A stretch of DNA of 64,000 bases from Effrenium voratum (Eukaryota; Sar; Dinophyceae; Suessiales; Symbiodiniaceae): NCBI GenBank assembly GCA_963377175.1, contig CAUJNA010003324.1:360950-424949 (forward strand). The letters are read 5' to 3'. The translations under genes were made by a program, and so were the position numbers. Positions 9,392 through 17,977 of this stretch are shown piece after piece (within the stretch, counting starts at the first letter, position 1; each line of letters begins with the position of its first letter). The notes below the pieces were generated by a model. That model was not told the DNA's origin. It made no database searches and saw only the letters and a program-made list of their open reading frames with translations.

Positions 9392-12190
9392 ATGGTAGAT
9401 TTCATTGGTTGCATTTTCACCATGTTGGCTGAGCTTCGCCGCTGTGGAATCTATGATGATGTTGCACAATGGCAGTCTCTGGACAACTTTTTACATTCGT
9501 TGACCATGTTCTCTACGTGCTGGCAATACTGCTTCCCTGGACTACCACCACCGTCGATACCAGCTGATGAGTACGAATCAATCACGCAACTACCGTGGTT
9601 GGGCCTCATTCTGGAAGTCTTAGTTGTGGTCCGGATTGCCCTTCAGATTCCGAATCACGCTATGTCACAATCTCAACACACTGTGGCCAACAGGTATGAG
9701 CTTCATAGATGTCGGTGCACTGCCTATTTATTGATCAGTTTCTTGCAACGTCTCATTTCCCAAGATCATGGCTACTTTCCACCGTTCTTTGAAGTCCTTC
9801 ACTTCTACAAGGCTTCTCTCCTGTGTGAAATTATGCACTCCACTTTTGCCGACACGCGACATCTTCGCTCATTGCGGGCACGGTTTCCGGACCTCTATGA
9901 CTTCATTCACGATCCAGGTCATCATCAACAACCGTGCGTCTATATCCGACTTTCCCCATGGCACACACCTTACTACGTTGGTGCGACTGATCAGGATGTT
10001 CTACGACGTGAACACTCACGCAGTCGCAAATTTCTACAACTACTTCGGGGACGTCATGCCTTCTTTGAACCCGCGCTTCACTACTGGAAGCGATCCAACA
10101 CTTACTGGCTCTTCTGTGCTGTTCCGGTTGAGATCAAACTTCCCGTTTCCTCGGTTTGGGTCCAGGAAAGCAAGTGGCAATACCTGCTACGCCCGCATTT
10201 GAATGCGCCCTGGGTACACAGACTTCTACGAAAGGTGGGCTTCCGGGAACATCTCGTTGACTTTCGACGTCATTCGTTGTCGTCTCCCACTTCCCTCGGT
10301 TTGCACAAACGCTTTCGACGACGACTACATCCGGATCTCCAACGGCAACTTCGTCCCGACATGCTGGATGACATTCAGGCCCATTACTCTATTCTCTATC
10401 AGCTGGGATCCAATACAGGTGCATCGTTCCAAGCCATGCGTGACCTTCTGTCGGCAGCTTTCCCTCCTACTCAGCTTTACTACTTTCTGCGGCTCTCCGT
10501 CTTTGTCAACGAGCCCTTCCGTTCCAAGGCACAGAAACTCCTCGCCCAGGTGTTACGCAAAAGACAGCTACATTCACCCACCACTTTGACACAACTACTC
10601 CTACCGCCTCTACATGTCCGGAATTGGAAAGCTCAACTTGGCACATGGTTACAAAGCTGGATTGCTTCTCATCGTGATTTGTTTCCCTCCCTTTTCCTTC
10701 CAAAGATCCGGGTGGTGGAAACTCGCAGTGCCACGTTGGGCGACAAGATCTACAACTACCGCACATGGCAGCGCAGATGGACTCCTGAAACATCTTTTCC
10801 GTGTCGCTGTTTGGACATCGATGATCACCATATACACCGTGCACATGGACATGCTGTAATGGTTGATGCGTTCTCACGCATCAATGCGGACATTGACATG
10901 GAAATCATGGCCGCGTCAATGAAGGATCAGTATTTCGGTGATGTCGACTTGTTACATCAACGTTTCACTACGCAACTTCGCAAACTTGCTCGTCGCTGGC
11001 ATGTGCATGGTTCCAGTCTTCTTGTTGATCTGCAGCCGGTCTTGACTCAATTGATGGACACTCATCGATCTAACCTTCAAGATCGTGCTTATTGGTCATC
11101 GACATCATTGCAGCGCACCAAGGACTGGCAGAAAGCACGACCCATCATTTCATTCTTTCGCACGTGGGCAGCTCCCTTCCTCACGGTCTTCGGCGCCCTC
11201 ATGTTTGAACTTACCAAAGCCACTTTTCCCGACATTGCAGGTCAACTTTCAGTACAAGAACTTGTCCAGCAGCTGTGGGAGTCGCTGTCAAAGGCTGATA
11301 CCGATGAATACATCCACCTGGTATCTCAAGACCTGTCAGGCTTCTTCACGTCCATTCCTACGGAGCGCTTCCACCAGGCACTACAGGTGCTTCTCCATCG
11401 GTACGATCAAGTTGTTGGCCTTCGCAGATCCTCTCAATGGTCAGTGTTCGAAGTAAAGTCTGATCATCGACGCCGTATGTTCAAAGGAAAATGGCGCCGT
11501 CAAACAAAGATCCCTCGAACTTTTCGTGAACAAGATCTCCGGCACCTTCTGGACTTCGTCCTTGACAACAGTCACTTCGAGATCAACGGATACTTGTTCC
11601 GCGAAGAACGGGGAGTCGCTATGGGATCACCAGCCGCGCCACCGCTCTGCAATCTGGTTGCCACGGTTGAGGATTTCTTCTGGCACCAGACAATGTGTTC
11701 TCTGCGTTTTCGCATGCCCGATATCGGTGTGATCTGGCATGAGCGCTACGTCGACGATCGTTTCATTCTGCTACGTGATTCAGCCCCACACTCGCCCGTG
11801 CTCATGAATTTTCTTTCCCTGGAATTTTATCGCCCACCAGTTATGCTTGAGGTTCAACATGATGACAAAGTGCTGCGCTATCGATGTGATTCTTCTTCCA
11901 GAACTATTACACCACAGCTACCTGATCATCCCTCCCAAATCAAAGGAATTCGGAGTGCCAATGATCAGATGTTTACTTATTCTTCTTGGTCTTCTCGCTC
12001 CTGGCTCATCATACGTGGCGCACAACCTGCGGTTCAGCAACAGCAAGGACTTAACGCTCTCAAGCGCCTTTATGAGGCCAAAGGTTTCGATCCCCAACTT
12101 CTCCGTGACGTTCGGCGTCGACTCGGGACAAAATCTGCATGTGAGCTTGTCATGTTGTCTCTTCTTGTGCACGCTTGTGATTGTTGTTGA
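9392..12190 (+). CDS. Penelope-like reverse transcriptase with N-terminal GIY-YIG endonuclease domain
   Basis: Open from 9302; the first in-frame ATG is 9392 (932 residues). Residues below count from 9302. GIY-YIG-like domain: CVYIRLS (VYI 213-215), YYVGAT (YVG 225-227), LRREHSR (R235, H238), and the catalytic-Glu region QESKW (E289) followed by LRPHLNAP. RT domain: motif A SQDLSGFFTSIP (Asp 677), motif B RGVAMGSPAAPPLCNL (771 onward), motif C RYVDDRF (YVDD 816-819), followed by a thumb-like tail. The A and B forms are those of Penelope-like RTs. Canonical Penelope elements put GIY-YIG after the RT; the order here matches the permuted branch. The enzyme would cut a target and copy element RNA from the nick. 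All key residues are present and no stop interrupts it, so it may be active. The stop overlaps the next ATG by one base (TGATG). Confidence 0.85.
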   Translation: MVDFIGCIFTMLAELRRCGIYDDVAQWQSLDNFLHSLTMFSTCWQYCFPGLPPPSIPADEYESITQLPWLGLILEVLVVVRIALQIPNHAMSQSQHTVANRYELHRCRCTAYLLISFLQRLISQDHGYFPPFFEVLHFYKASLLCEIMHSTFADTRHLRSLRARFPDLYDFIHDPGHHQQPCVYIRLSPWHTPYYVGATDQDVLRREHSRSRKFLQLLRGRHAFFEPALHYWKRSNTYWLFCAVPVEIKLPVSSVWVQESKWQYLLRPHLNAPWVHRLLRKVGFREHLVDFRRHSLSSPTSLGLHKRFRRRLHPDLQRQLRPDMLDDIQAHYSILYQLGSNTGASFQAMRDLLSAAFPPTQLYYFLRLSVFVNEPFRSKAQKLLAQVLRKRQLHSPTTLTQLLLPPLHVRNWKAQLGTWLQSWIASHRDLFPSLFLPKIRVVETRSATLGDKIYNYRTWQRRWTPETSFPCRCLDIDDHHIHRAHGHAVMVDAFSRINADIDMEIMAASMKDQYFGDVDLLHQRFTTQLRKLARRWHVHGSSLLVDLQPVLTQLMDTHRSNLQDRAYWSSTSLQRTKDWQKARPIISFFRTWAAPFLTVFGALMFELTKATFPDIAGQLSVQELVQQLWESLSKADTDEYIHLVSQDLSGFFTSIPTERFHQALQVLLHRYDQVVGLRRSSQWSVFEVKSDHRRRMFKGKWRRQTKIPRTFREQDLRHLLDFVLDNSHFEINGYLFREERGVAMGSPAAPPLCNLVATVEDFFWHQTMCSLRFRMPDIGVIWHERYVDDRFILLRDSAPHSPVLMNFLSLEFYRPPVMLEVQHDDKVLRYRCDSSSRTITPQLPDHPSQIKGIRSANDQMFTYSSWSSRSWLIIRGAQPAVQQQQGLNALKRLYEAKGFDPQLLRDVRRRLGTKSACELVMLSLLVHACDCC

Positions 12191-13395
12191 TGTATTGCAT
12201 TGTGTCTGCATGCAGCTGGCTCAGAACCATGGCGGAGTACACGGTCACCAGTCTCTTACGCTCAGACGGATCAGTGCAAACTACGAGCCGCGTGACGCTG
12301 GATCACCTTCCCAACTTCATCAACGGCAATGAGATGCAAATGTTCATCCGCACACACGGACTAGCACACCAGCAAAGTGTACAATCCCACGGCCCATCCC
12401 GTGACGCTCCGGCACTTGGATCTGAGGCCAACATCCGAGCTGTACGCAATCACACCAAAAGGACACGTTCGCGCTCACCCAGGTCCCGCCATTCCCGGAT
12501 CAAGCTCACCCCAGGCCCACGGGGAAAGTCAGATGATGAGGAGGACTGGGGTGAATGGAAAAGTGATGGGAGGCGTGCTCATGGTGATCAAAGGAGGCCC
12601 CGCTCGCCTCCGTTGCCTCCCGCTCAAGTCAGTCCATCCGAGAACCGCATTGCGCTGCTTCCTCTCTCAGTTCGACAGAATGTACCCGATTTTGGCAGTC
12701 ATAGCTTCAAGCTGCGCACTGGTTGCCGGGTAGTGAACGATGTCCTTTACTACACCTTGCCCTCGATTGCCGCCTTAGTGTTTCCTGAACCTGAGCAGTG
12801 GAAGAAATCGTGGGAGACGGTCTACAGGAGCCTCATGCCGCATCGCCGCAGCATCATCGAAGATGAGCAGCGGGTCAAGTCCATTTCGGAGTTTCCATTT
12901 TCTCCGCTACCACATGGCGTCCCGGGACGCTGGACGGATCAAGTGGTCAGAGAGATTTCCGACCACTTCCATATCTCCCCGAAGTCACTGCCGCAGCAAC
13001 TCATCGCACAGCTTGGCATTTGCGAGGAAAAATGGCCATATATCCGCAGGACAGCACGGACGTATCACCACTTCTCGACGGACAAAAAGAACTCCCAGAA
13101 GAACCTATTCGGGATCATCTTCTCGTTTGAGCCGCGCCGATTGCTGCCGGACAAGCATCGCACTCAGTCACAGTCGACGTTTTTCTGGTCCCACAATACC
13201 AATATGCAGGCGGCCATGAACATCCTGCGAGCTGATCAGACCCTCAAAATGGCAAGAGCACCCTTCCCCCAACCGCGAGTGCTCAAACTGGAACGATGTG
13301 TGGTTGCCTCCGATGGGATTTTACTGCAGGGGCAGCCTTCAATCTCAGGAAGCGGCAGTCCAATCAGCAGCGCAGTTCGCGGGAATTCACTCTGA
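12190..13395 (+). CDS. Element ORF after the RT, RS-containing protein
   Basis: Two starts are possible: ATG 12190, overlapping the RT stop as TGATG, or ATG 12229 (388 residues), which follows a T/G-rich tract ending in GCATGCAG. From 12229: MAEYTVTSLLRSDGSVQ, an RS patch (KRTRSRSPRSRHSR), an acidic-to-Pro segment, and then a folded-looking domain of about 200 residues with WTDQVVREISDHFHISPK and FGIIFSFEPRRLLP. No known family is recognised. The C-terminal end looks abrupt: the frame at 13298-13576 continues with coding character, which suggests a frame change near 13370. Confidence 0.6.
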   Translation: MYCIVSACSWLRTMAEYTVTSLLRSDGSVQTTSRVTLDHLPNFINGNEMQMFIRTHGLAHQQSVQSHGPSRDAPALGSEANIRAVRNHTKRTRSRSPRSRHSRIKLTPGPRGKSDDEEDWGEWKSDGRRAHGDQRRPRSPPLPPAQVSPSENRIALLPLSVRQNVPDFGSHSFKLRTGCRVVNDVLYYTLPSIAALVFPEPEQWKKSWETVYRSLMPHRRSIIEDEQRVKSISEFPFSPLPHGVPGRWTDQVVREISDHFHISPKSLPQQLIAQLGICEEKWPYIRRTARTYHHFSTDKKNSQKNLFGIIFSFEPRRLLPDKHRTQSQSTFFWSHNTNMQAAMNILRADQTLKMARAPFPQPRVLKLERCVVASDGILLQGQPSISGSGSPISSAVRGNSL

Positions 13396-13576
13396 GCGCC
13401 CCGTGTGCATTGGTGGAACCGCAAGACTCCGGCAACAGCATTGCACCATACCCCGTGGCGGAGTGTACGCTGACATAGCTGCTTCCCATTACTATGACTG
13501 CATTCACGCCAAAGATGGCAGGTGGAAACTCCGTTCTTCGATTGCGGTTCCCAGCTACATGGGCATGTTCTGGTGA
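13298..13576 (+). CDS. Probable frame-shifted C-terminal end of the preceding element ORF
   Basis: There is no strong start codon. From about 13370 this frame reads CIGGTARLRQQHC, GGVYADIAASHYYDCIHAKD and WKLRSSIAVPSYMGMFW, with protein-like composition up to its stop. The overlapping end of the preceding frame is Ser/Gly-rich and less convincing. Either a recent indel or a programmed shift joins them. Confidence 0.35.
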   Translation: MWLPPMGFYCRGSLQSQEAAVQSAAQFAGIHSERPVCIGGTARLRQQHCTIPRGGVYADIAASHYYDCIHAKDGRWKLRSSIAVPSYMGMFW

Positions 13577-13820
13577 ATGACTATGACAATGCAGTCTGAC
13601 ACCTCTTTTTGCACTGGCCCACCGTGGTTTGTGCCCTGACTCCCTGACTTTCATGGTGTACATCATGACGCTCCTCTTCCGGAAAAAGCGTATGGAGTTG
13701 CCTGAGGCTCATGTCTTGATGAAGTGTGTTGCATGCTTGTTGTGTTGCTTGCCGTCGCCGCATCTTGAGTAGACTACTGATTGACTTGGCCCTCTCTGTC
13801 GCATCTTCACCTGCATTGTG

Positions 13821-14324
13821 ATGGATCATGGGGACCTTTTACGTGAATGTCGGCACATGCTGCTTGCCATCTCGTCGCAAATCAGTCTTCTTCTGGCCGG
13901 ACTGCAACGTCTTGAAGGCCAGCAGCGGCATCCACAGCCGCCACCACCGCCACCGGTTCCTGACGGCCAACTACCACCGTTACCCCCGCCATCTACGACA
14001 CCACCGCCCTTGCCGGCAACATCAGTCCGGCCGGATTACATGACAGCACCGGTCACTCTTGTGGCCACCTCAGACAACCGTACGGAGCACCCTGCTCACG
14101 TCCGCACGGTGAGTGTCAGTACTTCCTGGGAGCACAGACGGAGGAGAAGGTCCAGACATCGGGAGCCTCATCGGCGTCGATCTCGCAGTCATCACCGGCG
14201 ACCTCCTGGCCGACCTGACGACGCGGTTCCCACGTCCCGCCGCCATGCCTACAATCCGAAGTACCCGCCGGCAGTCAAGGCCATGCCGGCGTGTCGACCA
14301 TCAGGTCTGTCGTATGACCGTTGA
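13821..14324 (+). CDS. Element ORF: helix, polyproline, RS-domain protein
   Basis: The ATG at 13821 follows a T/G-rich spacer (13700-13815). The protein (167 residues) has three parts: an amphipathic/hydrophobic N-terminal helix with LLAISSQISLLLAGLQRLEG, a polyproline stretch with PQPPPPPPVPDGQLPPLPPP, and an RS region with RRRRRSRHREPHRRRSRSHH. The layout resembles a splicing-factor-like or nucleocapsid-like adaptor, but no family is recognised. The ORF at 14444 starts with a similar hydrophobic helix, suggesting duplication. Confidence 0.5.
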   Translation: MDHGDLLRECRHMLLAISSQISLLLAGLQRLEGQQRHPQPPPPPPVPDGQLPPLPPPSTTPPPLPATSVRPDYMTAPVTLVATSDNRTEHPAHVRTVSVSTSWEHRRRRRSRHREPHRRRSRSHHRRPPGRPDDAVPTSRRHAYNPKYPPAVKAMPACRPSGLSYDR

Positions 14325-14443
14325 CGGAACACCAGCGGCAAAAGGACCTCAGTATTTCGGCGCACGCATGTCCGCAAGCATCATGTCTTCGCAGTTCCGC
14401 AGCCTTACTTGCTTGATTTGTCCTTGCTGTGTGTTCATTTGCC

Positions 14444-14671
14444 ATGCAGTTGTCCGCCGAGTTTGTGAATAACCTGGTGGCGGTACTCAATGTCCTTGCA
14501 TCCCAAGTTGCGACAGCTCTGGACACCCTGAACTTCGCCCTGATAACCGAGCGAAGCCATCCGTCGGACACTAGAGTGTCTCCCAGGGCACCACGGAACT
14601 CCAGGCACGGGCTGCGCCCTCGCATCATCACAGAGCGCATTTCGTCTGACCGATCCCGCTCTCCTACTTGA
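14444..14671 (+). CDS. Element ORF: short helix plus RS protein
   Basis: The ATG at 14444 lies inside the tract TTTGCCATGCAG. The product (75 residues) reads MQLSAEFVNNLVAVLNVLAS followed by an Arg/Ser-rich tail ending SSDRSRSPT. It ends at a TGA (14669-14671), and the same frame stays open beyond it to 15085. The two may therefore be one protein of about 213 residues interrupted by a single stop. Confidence 0.4.
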   Translation: MQLSAEFVNNLVAVLNVLASQVATALDTLNFALITERSHPSDTRVSPRAPRNSRHGLRPRIITERISSDRSRSPT

Positions 14672-14686
14672 ATTCGAGCCCGTCCT

Positions 14687-15085
14687 TTGGACACTTCATC
14701 CACCTGGTATATACCGGCCTTATCCCCACCTCGTGAGACACATCGGGATGCCGCTGACAACAATTCTGGTCGTCGGCCTGAATCGATGTTGGATCACCTG
14801 CCACCACCACGGCCGCTTGCTCCCTTAGCCTCGTCGTTCCGACCGTCTCCTACAGTGGTTCATGGACCTCGGGAACTTCTGCAAGAATTCACCATTGCAC
14901 TTCGCAATGCACACCATGAACCTTTCACGGCATGGACACAGGGTGAGCTGGATGAGATGGTGCGACGGAAGAAAGACAAAGATTCCAGGCCCACCTACAA
15001 AACCATTGCTCGGTTCCTTCAGAAGCCCATTGAGGAAGTCAAGCAGGCGTGGAAGGTCTACCAGCAACTTGAGGCTCGCGGCTAG
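14687..15085 (+). CDS. Element ORF, same frame as preceding ORF, unrecognised C-terminal domain
   Basis: The only in-frame ATG is 14786 (MLDHLPPPRPLAPLASSF). The open frame begins just after the stop of the previous ORF, with no intervening T/G-rich spacer, which argues that it is the continuation of that protein. The C-terminal 80 residues look folded and helical (WTQGELDEMVRRKKDKDS, FLQKPIEEVKQAWKVYQQL). Function unknown. Confidence 0.42.
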   Translation: MDTSSTWYIPALSPPRETHRDAADNNSGRRPESMLDHLPPPRPLAPLASSFRPSPTVVHGPRELLQEFTIALRNAHHEPFTAWTQGELDEMVRRKKDKDSRPTYKTIARFLQKPIEEVKQAWKVYQQLEARG

Positions 15086-15315
15086 GAACCCGGTCATCAA
15101 ATGCACCAGCGACCGCAGGAGGACTAAATGGTAGGCCGTAGCGGTGTATTCGGTTAGCGCTGCAGGGTGTTGTGACGGTTGGGATTGCAGTCATTACTGG
15201 TCACATGAAATTTGCTCGCTTGCACTAGACTGGCATTTTAACCAGTGTCATATTGCTTGCCGTCGTGGGTGTTGCCGCTGACTTGGATTGAATGCATGAC
15301 TGAGTTGCTCAAATC

Positions 15316-15885
15316 ATGTCGGAACAGGTCGTACAGACGTACATTACTTGGACCCATGGAGCGCAGCCGACGTGGTTACAGTTTCACGGACCTGGTGCCC
15401 TGCTTGACAGACCCATTCGGCAGACTACGTCACCTCCGGTCCCACCAAGTTTCCCACTGCTTCTTCCACCTCCGCCTCCTCCACCACCACCACCACCGGT
15501 GATTCTACACCCACAGTTTATGCCCTCAGTGCGGAGCCCCTCGATCTCAGCTCCTCGCGGACAATCCTGCCCTGCCACATCGAAATCGCAGCGCACACGC
15601 CGCTCGATTTACAGCACTGACCATTCCCGTGATGAAGAGCTACGCAGTCCAGGGCGCTCATCCAAACGATCTCGGACAGCATCCGCTTCTGCACCGCGGA
15701 GATCTCGGCGGCCCTTTACCGTGTTCCCCTCCAAACGCGCTGCTCGCTCATCGCTGTCCCCATCGGCAAATTGCAAGCATTACTGTCATGCCTTTCAGCG
15801 CCATGGGCGGAAATGTCTTTCCCCTTGTGCTCGTAGACGACCAGGACATTATCATTGCAGGTGTGCGCGGCATCAACGGCGGTGA
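15316..15885 (+). CDS. Element ORF: Trp motif, polyproline and RS-rich protein
   Basis: The ATG at 15316 starts MSEQVVQTYITWTHGAQPTW and then LQFHGPGALLDRP. This resembles the EWIRIYSPGTWRPVP motif of the paralogs downstream, and EEVVKYYTWTSDQPRLYL at 8900. A polyproline run (about codons 50-62) and an Arg/Ser-rich region (SPGRSSKRSRTASASAPRRS) follow. The end becomes Cys/His/Arg-rich and may be out of frame: the overlapping frame 15629-15892 ends with NVFPLVLVDDQDIIIAG, which looks more protein-like. Function unknown. Confidence 0.48.
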   Translation: MSEQVVQTYITWTHGAQPTWLQFHGPGALLDRPIRQTTSPPVPPSFPLLLPPPPPPPPPPPVILHPQFMPSVRSPSISAPRGQSCPATSKSQRTRRSIYSTDHSRDEELRSPGRSSKRSRTASASAPRRSRRPFTVFPSKRAARSSLSPSANCKHYCHAFQRHGRKCLSPCARRRPGHYHCRCARHQRR

Positions 15886-15899
15886 AGCTTAGGCGCCGT

Positions 15900-16059
15900 A
15901 TATTACAAACCTCGCTGCTGTGTCTCACCTTGAGATTGAAAAGTTGCCTTGCATTGCCTTGGTTGCCACTACAGCTGTGCGCGGTTGTCATTGCATGTGT
16001 GTCTTCGCCGCAGATTTTCGATTACTTTTAGCGGCCGCGTGATAGCCCGTCTTGCCGCT
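15900..16059 (+). promoter_or_regulatory. T/G-rich inter-ORF spacer with AG acceptor-like end
   Basis: The spacer carries words such as TTGCATTGCCTTGGTTGCC and ends TGTGTCTTCGCCGCAG about 40 bases before the ATG at 16060. Similar spacers precede the ATGs at 9392 (ending TGTCTGTGCAG), 12229 (TGTGTCTGCATGCAG), 17254 (TGTCTCTTTCAG) and 17978 (CTTTATCAG). They look like 3' splice acceptors, and in dinoflagellates that could mean spliced-leader addition. This is inference from sequence only. Confidence 0.35.
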
Positions 16060-16482
16060 ATGAACCCTCAATATTTCGAGTACCAGATCGACAGAGGAGT
16101 GGAGTGGATTCGAATTTACTCACCGGGCACGTGGCGACCCGTTCCCGATGATGCTCCAGCGCTCGCCCCGGTCTACGCTTCCACCTATCGGGAGTGGCGC
16201 AGGTCATATCGCTTCCAAGTGTACTGGTCCGAAGACAGCACCGGAGGAACAACAGCGGAACCCATTGTCACGCCCAGTTCGTATGTGTCCTACCACGCGT
16301 GGGAGTACCGAGACTGGCAAACACGAGGGTATCAACGACTTGGAGCTCCTCTACCAGCCATTGGACCCGCGACGCTCGTGAATGCAGACGCCAATTCCTC
16401 GGTGGACTCATCGGTTCCGGATGGGGCGTGGCGAGAGCCGTCACCACCACCATTCTATGATCCTTGGAACGATTCGGAGTGA
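16060..16482 (+). CDS. Trp-rich tandem paralog 1 of the retroelement
   Basis: 140 residues from ATG 16060 (MNPQYFEYQ). The shared module runs: VEWIRIYSPGTWRPVP, a Pro/Ala linker, TYREWRRSYRFQVYW, DSTGGT, a variable part, WEYRDWQTRGYQRLG. A short Ser/Pro tail follows. The three anchors (EWIRIY, YREW, YRDWxTRGYQRL) recur in the same order in the next three ORFs. No known domain is recognised. The Trp/Tyr spacing suggests a small beta-rich binding module, but that is a guess. It follows a T/G-rich spacer ending in CAG, and the start is the first ATG after it. Confidence 0.6.
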   Translation: MNPQYFEYQIDRGVEWIRIYSPGTWRPVPDDAPALAPVYASTYREWRRSYRFQVYWSEDSTGGTTAEPIVTPSSYVSYHAWEYRDWQTRGYQRLGAPLPAIGPATLVNADANSSVDSSVPDGAWREPSPPPFYDPWNDSE

Positions 16483-16627
16483 TACTTGGGCAACATGTCG
16501 GATAAAATGACGCGGTTGTGCTTGCTCTGTGTGCGATTCCATGTTGAGTTGTCTTGCTTGGTGTTGTGCGTTCCGTCTCCATTTGTTCGCCGCTTTCATT
16601 TGACTTCGAGCGGCTTGCCTGGTTGAT

Positions 16628-17071
16628 ATGTTCAATTGTACAATGTGTGGCGCAGCACGATGGGTCCTGCCTCGCTACTTTGACTACGACAATGTCAATG
16701 GCCCCGCGAATACGAGTGTTGAATGGATTCGGATCTGTGTACCGGGTCCATGGCATCCAGTCGCCGAGAACACCTTGGGACCAGCCCCGGATGACTCAAC
16801 CACCTATCGGGAGTGGCGCAAAGTTTACCACTTCGAAGTGTATTGGCCGAGGGATAGCACAGGCGGCACCAATACAGGTACTGTTTCGCAGCCAGTCTCT
16901 TATGCATCCTTCTATACTTGGCACTACCGAGACTGGGTCACCAGGGGATACCAACGGCTGGGTCGTCCACACCCTAGCATTGCGCGGCCATTTTTCGCTT
17001 CGGGCGCACCGGACCTCATGTACGCTGGATTGACCTCTTCGTCGGCATCCTCCAACTCGGATGGTGGCTGA
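16628..17071 (+). CDS. Trp-rich tandem paralog 2 of the retroelement
   Basis: 147 residues from ATG 16628. The module reads VEWIRICVPGPWHPV, TYREWRKVYHFEVYW, DSTGGT, WHYRDWVTRGYQRLG. It is the closest match to paralog 1, keeping even the DSTGGT loop, so these two are the most recent duplicates. The tail is Ser-rich (SSSASSNSDGG). A T/G-rich spacer of about 140 bases separates it from paralog 1. Confidence 0.6.
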   Translation: MFNCTMCGAARWVLPRYFDYDNVNGPANTSVEWIRICVPGPWHPVAENTLGPAPDDSTTYREWRKVYHFEVYWPRDSTGGTNTGTVSQPVSYASFYTWHYRDWVTRGYQRLGRPHPSIARPFFASGAPDLMYAGLTSSSASSNSDGG

Positions 17072-17253
17072 TGCTCGTCATCGCCTTCCTGGGGAGTCTG
17101 TTCAGTTCAATTCGATTCAGGAGATTGACTTCGACACCGGAGCCGTGCATTGCTGCAAAAGTGATTTCTTGCCCTGTTGTTGTTGTGTCTCTTTCAGTAA
17201 TTGTTGTCTGCAGCCGTACACCTATCAATTTGTCTTTCCGGGTTTGAGTTGTC

Positions 17254-17751
17254 ATGCCGTGGCTGGAATGGTGTCCGGATCCTCAACAACCAGATGCCCA
17301 GTGGGTCAAGATCTTTCATCCGGGATCATGGACACCACATGAAGAACATGATGCTCCACCTCCACCGCACACGTATAGAGAGTGGAAGGAGTTCTATGCC
17401 CCAAACCCGGACCAAGACGGTGAGCAGCCCAATGTCACCATGTGGTACAAAAGAGACTGGGCCACAGAGGGCTATCGGAGAGTCGCTGCCCCTCAAGCTG
17501 GTCATGACTTTGATTCTATGTCTTTTCCTGATCATCACAGCGTGTCCACGCAATCCGCGGCATTGAGTGTGTCACCGCAGATGTTAGAAGCGATCCTTAG
17601 ATCCTCGGATGTTCTCTACCGAAGATCTGACTCGGCTCCAAGAAGGGATCTCTCATCAACTGACAGTTCGCGCACGTCACGCTTCCCAACTACATCAACC
17701 TGTACGTGCATCTCGTGGAATCACACCATCGGAGACTGTTGGGGTCTCTGA
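17254..17751 (+). CDS. Trp-rich tandem paralog 3 of the retroelement
   Basis: 165 residues from ATG 17254 (MPWLEWCPDPQQPDAQWVKI). The module is shorter than in paralogs 1 and 2: WVKIFHPGSWTPH, TYREWKEFYAPNPDQ, WYKRDWATEGYRRV; the DSTGGT loop is absent. The C-terminal part is Ser/Arg-rich. Near 17610 a second open frame (17609-17827, ending KAKAKPIFELTDD) begins and also looks coding, so the natural C terminus may lie there after a frame change. Confidence 0.57.
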   Translation: MPWLEWCPDPQQPDAQWVKIFHPGSWTPHEEHDAPPPPHTYREWKEFYAPNPDQDGEQPNVTMWYKRDWATEGYRRVAAPQAGHDFDSMSFPDHHSVSTQSAALSVSPQMLEAILRSSDVLYRRSDSAPRRDLSSTDSSRTSRFPTTSTCTCISWNHTIGDCWGL

Positions 17752-17977
17752 CCCATACCGACCTGTTAATCCTCCCGACAGCTGCAAAGCCAAGGCGAAA
17801 CCTATCTTCGAGCTAACTGATGACTAGACTCACGCGACTGGGGCAGCGTACAAAATAAGGGTGGTTTTCACACTTGCATTACTTTGCTTGGTTGTTGCTT
17901 GTACATGGTTGTGCATGGTGCCTGTTCCTTTATCAGCTGGATCAGAGCCCGCGATACGCCTTGCCTCTTACTTCGAC

